Source: Actinomycetes bacterium (lineage in GTDB: Bacteria > Actinomycetota > Acidimicrobiia > Acidimicrobiales > Acidimicrobiaceae). Taken from it: 6,111 bases of DNA. Location of the stretch: assembly GCA_021823045.1 (NCBI GenBank), contig JAKAPB010000135.1:1-6111 (forward strand). Direction: 5' to 3'. Position numbers and translations under genes: made by a program. The notes beneath the pieces are model-generated. The model made no database searches and was not told the DNA's origin. It saw only the letters and a list, made by a program, of their open reading frames with translations. Numbering within the stretch: the stretch's first letter is position 1; each line of letters starts with the position of its first letter. This document shows positions 5,265 to 6,111 of this stretch, piece by piece.

Positions 5265-5591
5265 ATGATCCAACCTCCAGCGGTCGCCGTTATCTTTTTC
5301 AGTATTCGCCGCTGCGCAGAAGATGACGGATATGTGGAGATGTCAGAAAAGATGCTCGCTCTGGCTGAAAAGGCCGAAGGATACCTCGGGATTCACTCGG
5401 TCCGCGACCCGGTGACCGGCCAAGGAATCACGGTATCCTATTGGAGCGACGAAGCTTCCGCCAGTTCGTTCAAGCAGCTAGCGACGCACGTCGAAGCGCA
5501 GCTCAACGGGCGCAAGAGCTGGTACTCAAGGTATGAGGTCATGGTGGCAACGCTAGAGCGCTCATACGAATTCACTAATCAGGCTCTCTAG
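5265..5591 (+). CDS. Antibiotic biosynthesis monooxygenase (ABM) domain protein
   Basis: A 108-residue single-domain protein of the ABM/YqjZ-like group, small dimeric alpha+beta barrels that include cofactor-free monooxygenases and many members of unknown function. The pattern is characteristic: strand AVIFFSIRR near 8-16; a helix with YVEMSEKMLALAEKAEGYLGIHSVRD (about 23-48); the strand GITVSYWSDEASASSFKQLATH; then the RKSWYSRYEVMVATLERSYEF end. It is full length and soluble, with no signal peptide. TAGGA at 5253-5257 lies seven bases before the ATG and supports this start. It stands 331 bases after the cysteine desulfurase and converges on the transporter gene, so it is probably its own transcription unit. 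The substrate cannot be predicted; a link with the sulfur genes is not supported beyond proximity. Confidence 0.85.
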   Translation: MIQPPAVAVIFFSIRRCAEDDGYVEMSEKMLALAEKAEGYLGIHSVRDPVTGQGITVSYWSDEASASSFKQLATHVEAQLNGRKSWYSRYEVMVATLERSYEFTNQAL

Positions 5592-5758
5592 GCTTATTGT
5601 CAGAAAACCGCAGTCCTGGTCCTATAGAAAAGATCCCGCTTTCTCGCGTATCCAAACTCAATTTGAGATTTCATAGCCGTCAGTAACCTCTCGCACTGCT
5701 CAAACCGTCTGGATTGCTCCCTCCAGCAAGATCGCTCACCGGCCTCGTGAGGTGCGGC
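5592..5758. other. Gap between convergent genes, with an 11-bp palindrome
   Basis: The gap between the two convergent stop codons contains CTCAATTTGAG at 5657-5667, a perfect dyad with a single central base, and a short CCTCGTGAGG repeat at 5743-5752. Neither has the loop and T-run of an intrinsic terminator. No reading frame is supported. Confidence 0.4.
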
Positions 5759-6111
5759 TCAAGTTGGGGAGCCGTCAACTGCGCTGGGACTACCCTGCTC
5801 TGCGGAAGCCCCGTTTTGCCTCGATGAAAGGCCGAACGAAAGTCCGACGAGGATGACGATCATTCCAAGCCATACGAAGGCGCTGGGCATCTTGCTTCCC
5901 ATTGCAACACCGACAAATGCCGCTGAAATTGGAGCGACACCGGTGAATAGGCCAGCCCGGGCCGCACCGAGCTCGTTGACGGTGAAGTACCACAGCAAAA
6001 AAGCAGCCGCCGTCACCATTAAAGCTAAGTAAGTAAGTGCCAGCCAATCTGCTTCGCTGAATCGCTCAACCGATCCAGGTCCTTCGGTTACTAGAGCTAT
6101 TGCGGCAAGCT
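5759..6111 (-). CDS. EamA/DMT-superfamily transporter, C-terminal part, cut by the window edge
   Basis: Reading leftward, the frame is open from the right window edge to a TGA at 5761-5759 and gives 116 residues. It continues beyond the ATG at 6019-6017, which is internal and not the start. Three hydrophobic segments are visible: one at WLALTYLALMVTAAAFLLWYF; one at AARAGLFTGVAPISAAFVGVAMG; and one at AFVWLGMIVILVGLSFGL. They match the last three helices of a ten-helix EamA-type permease, and the GAARAGLFTGVAPISAAF segment is typical. These inner-membrane carriers export or import small metabolites; the substrate is unknown. The loop before the last helix reads GSKMP, where many relatives have a Gly-Glu pair. 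The protein ends in a polar 25-residue tail (SRQNGASAEQGSPSAVDGSPT). It is convergent with the ABM gene, so it is not part of that unit. Confidence 0.85.
   Translation of the reverse strand, partial: LAAIALVTEGPGSVERFSEADWLALTYLALMVTAAAFLLWYFTVNELGAARAGLFTGVAPISAAFVGVAMGSKMPSAFVWLGMIVILVGLSFGLSSRQNGASAEQGSPSAVDGSPT

Noticed and set aside
5657..5667. CTCAATTTGAG as a third binding site of the ArsR-type regulator
   Set aside because: It shares the TCAA/TTGA half-site but lies between two convergent stop codons, where a promoter operator is not expected. A short AT-rich palindrome is plausible by chance.

Overview
The window looks like ordinary chromosomal DNA from a moderately GC-rich bacterium, most likely an actinobacterium. 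The pointers are an ECF-type sigma factor with an arginine-rich core, GTG start codons, stop/start overlaps between genes and an ArsR-rhodanese fusion. An acidophilic or sulfur/iron-cycling lineage such as Acidimicrobiia would fit, but that is a guess. No rRNA, tRNA, CRISPR array or transposase is visible.

Layout. On the left, reading leftward, is a 241-residue ECF sigma factor gene (19-744). The start of a second, translationally coupled gene runs off the left edge (31 to 1). A 460-bp gap with no convincing gene follows. Reading rightward comes a sulfur block: an ArsR-type repressor fused to a rhodanese domain (1212-1880); a 382-bp gap with several inverted repeats; then a tight three-gene operon of a DsrE-family persulfide carrier (2263-2616), a sulfide:quinone-oxidoreductase-like flavoprotein (2616-3782) and a group I cysteine desulfurase (3779-4933). 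A further 331-bp gap with hairpin-forming repeats leads to a small antibiotic-biosynthesis-monooxygenase-fold protein (5265-5591). Converging on it from the right edge is the C-terminal part of an EamA/DMT-type transporter (5759 to beyond 6111).

How the genes may work together. The three operon genes overlap by 1 and 4 bases, so they are almost certainly cotranslated. Each product carries the cysteine or cysteines expected for handling sulfane sulfur: C78/C81 in the carrier, C162/C339 in the flavoprotein and C329 in the desulfurase. The nearby repressor has no cysteine in its DNA-binding half; its only two cysteines lie in the rhodanese active loop. The most interesting reading is a reactive-sulfur circuit in which the fusion protein senses or processes persulfide and controls itself, and perhaps the operon, through TCAA...TTGA-type sites upstream of both. 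The functional link is inferred from gene order and residues, not shown. The C-terminal motifs of the desulfurase also resemble selenocysteine-lyase-like NifS proteins, so selenium chemistry cannot be excluded.
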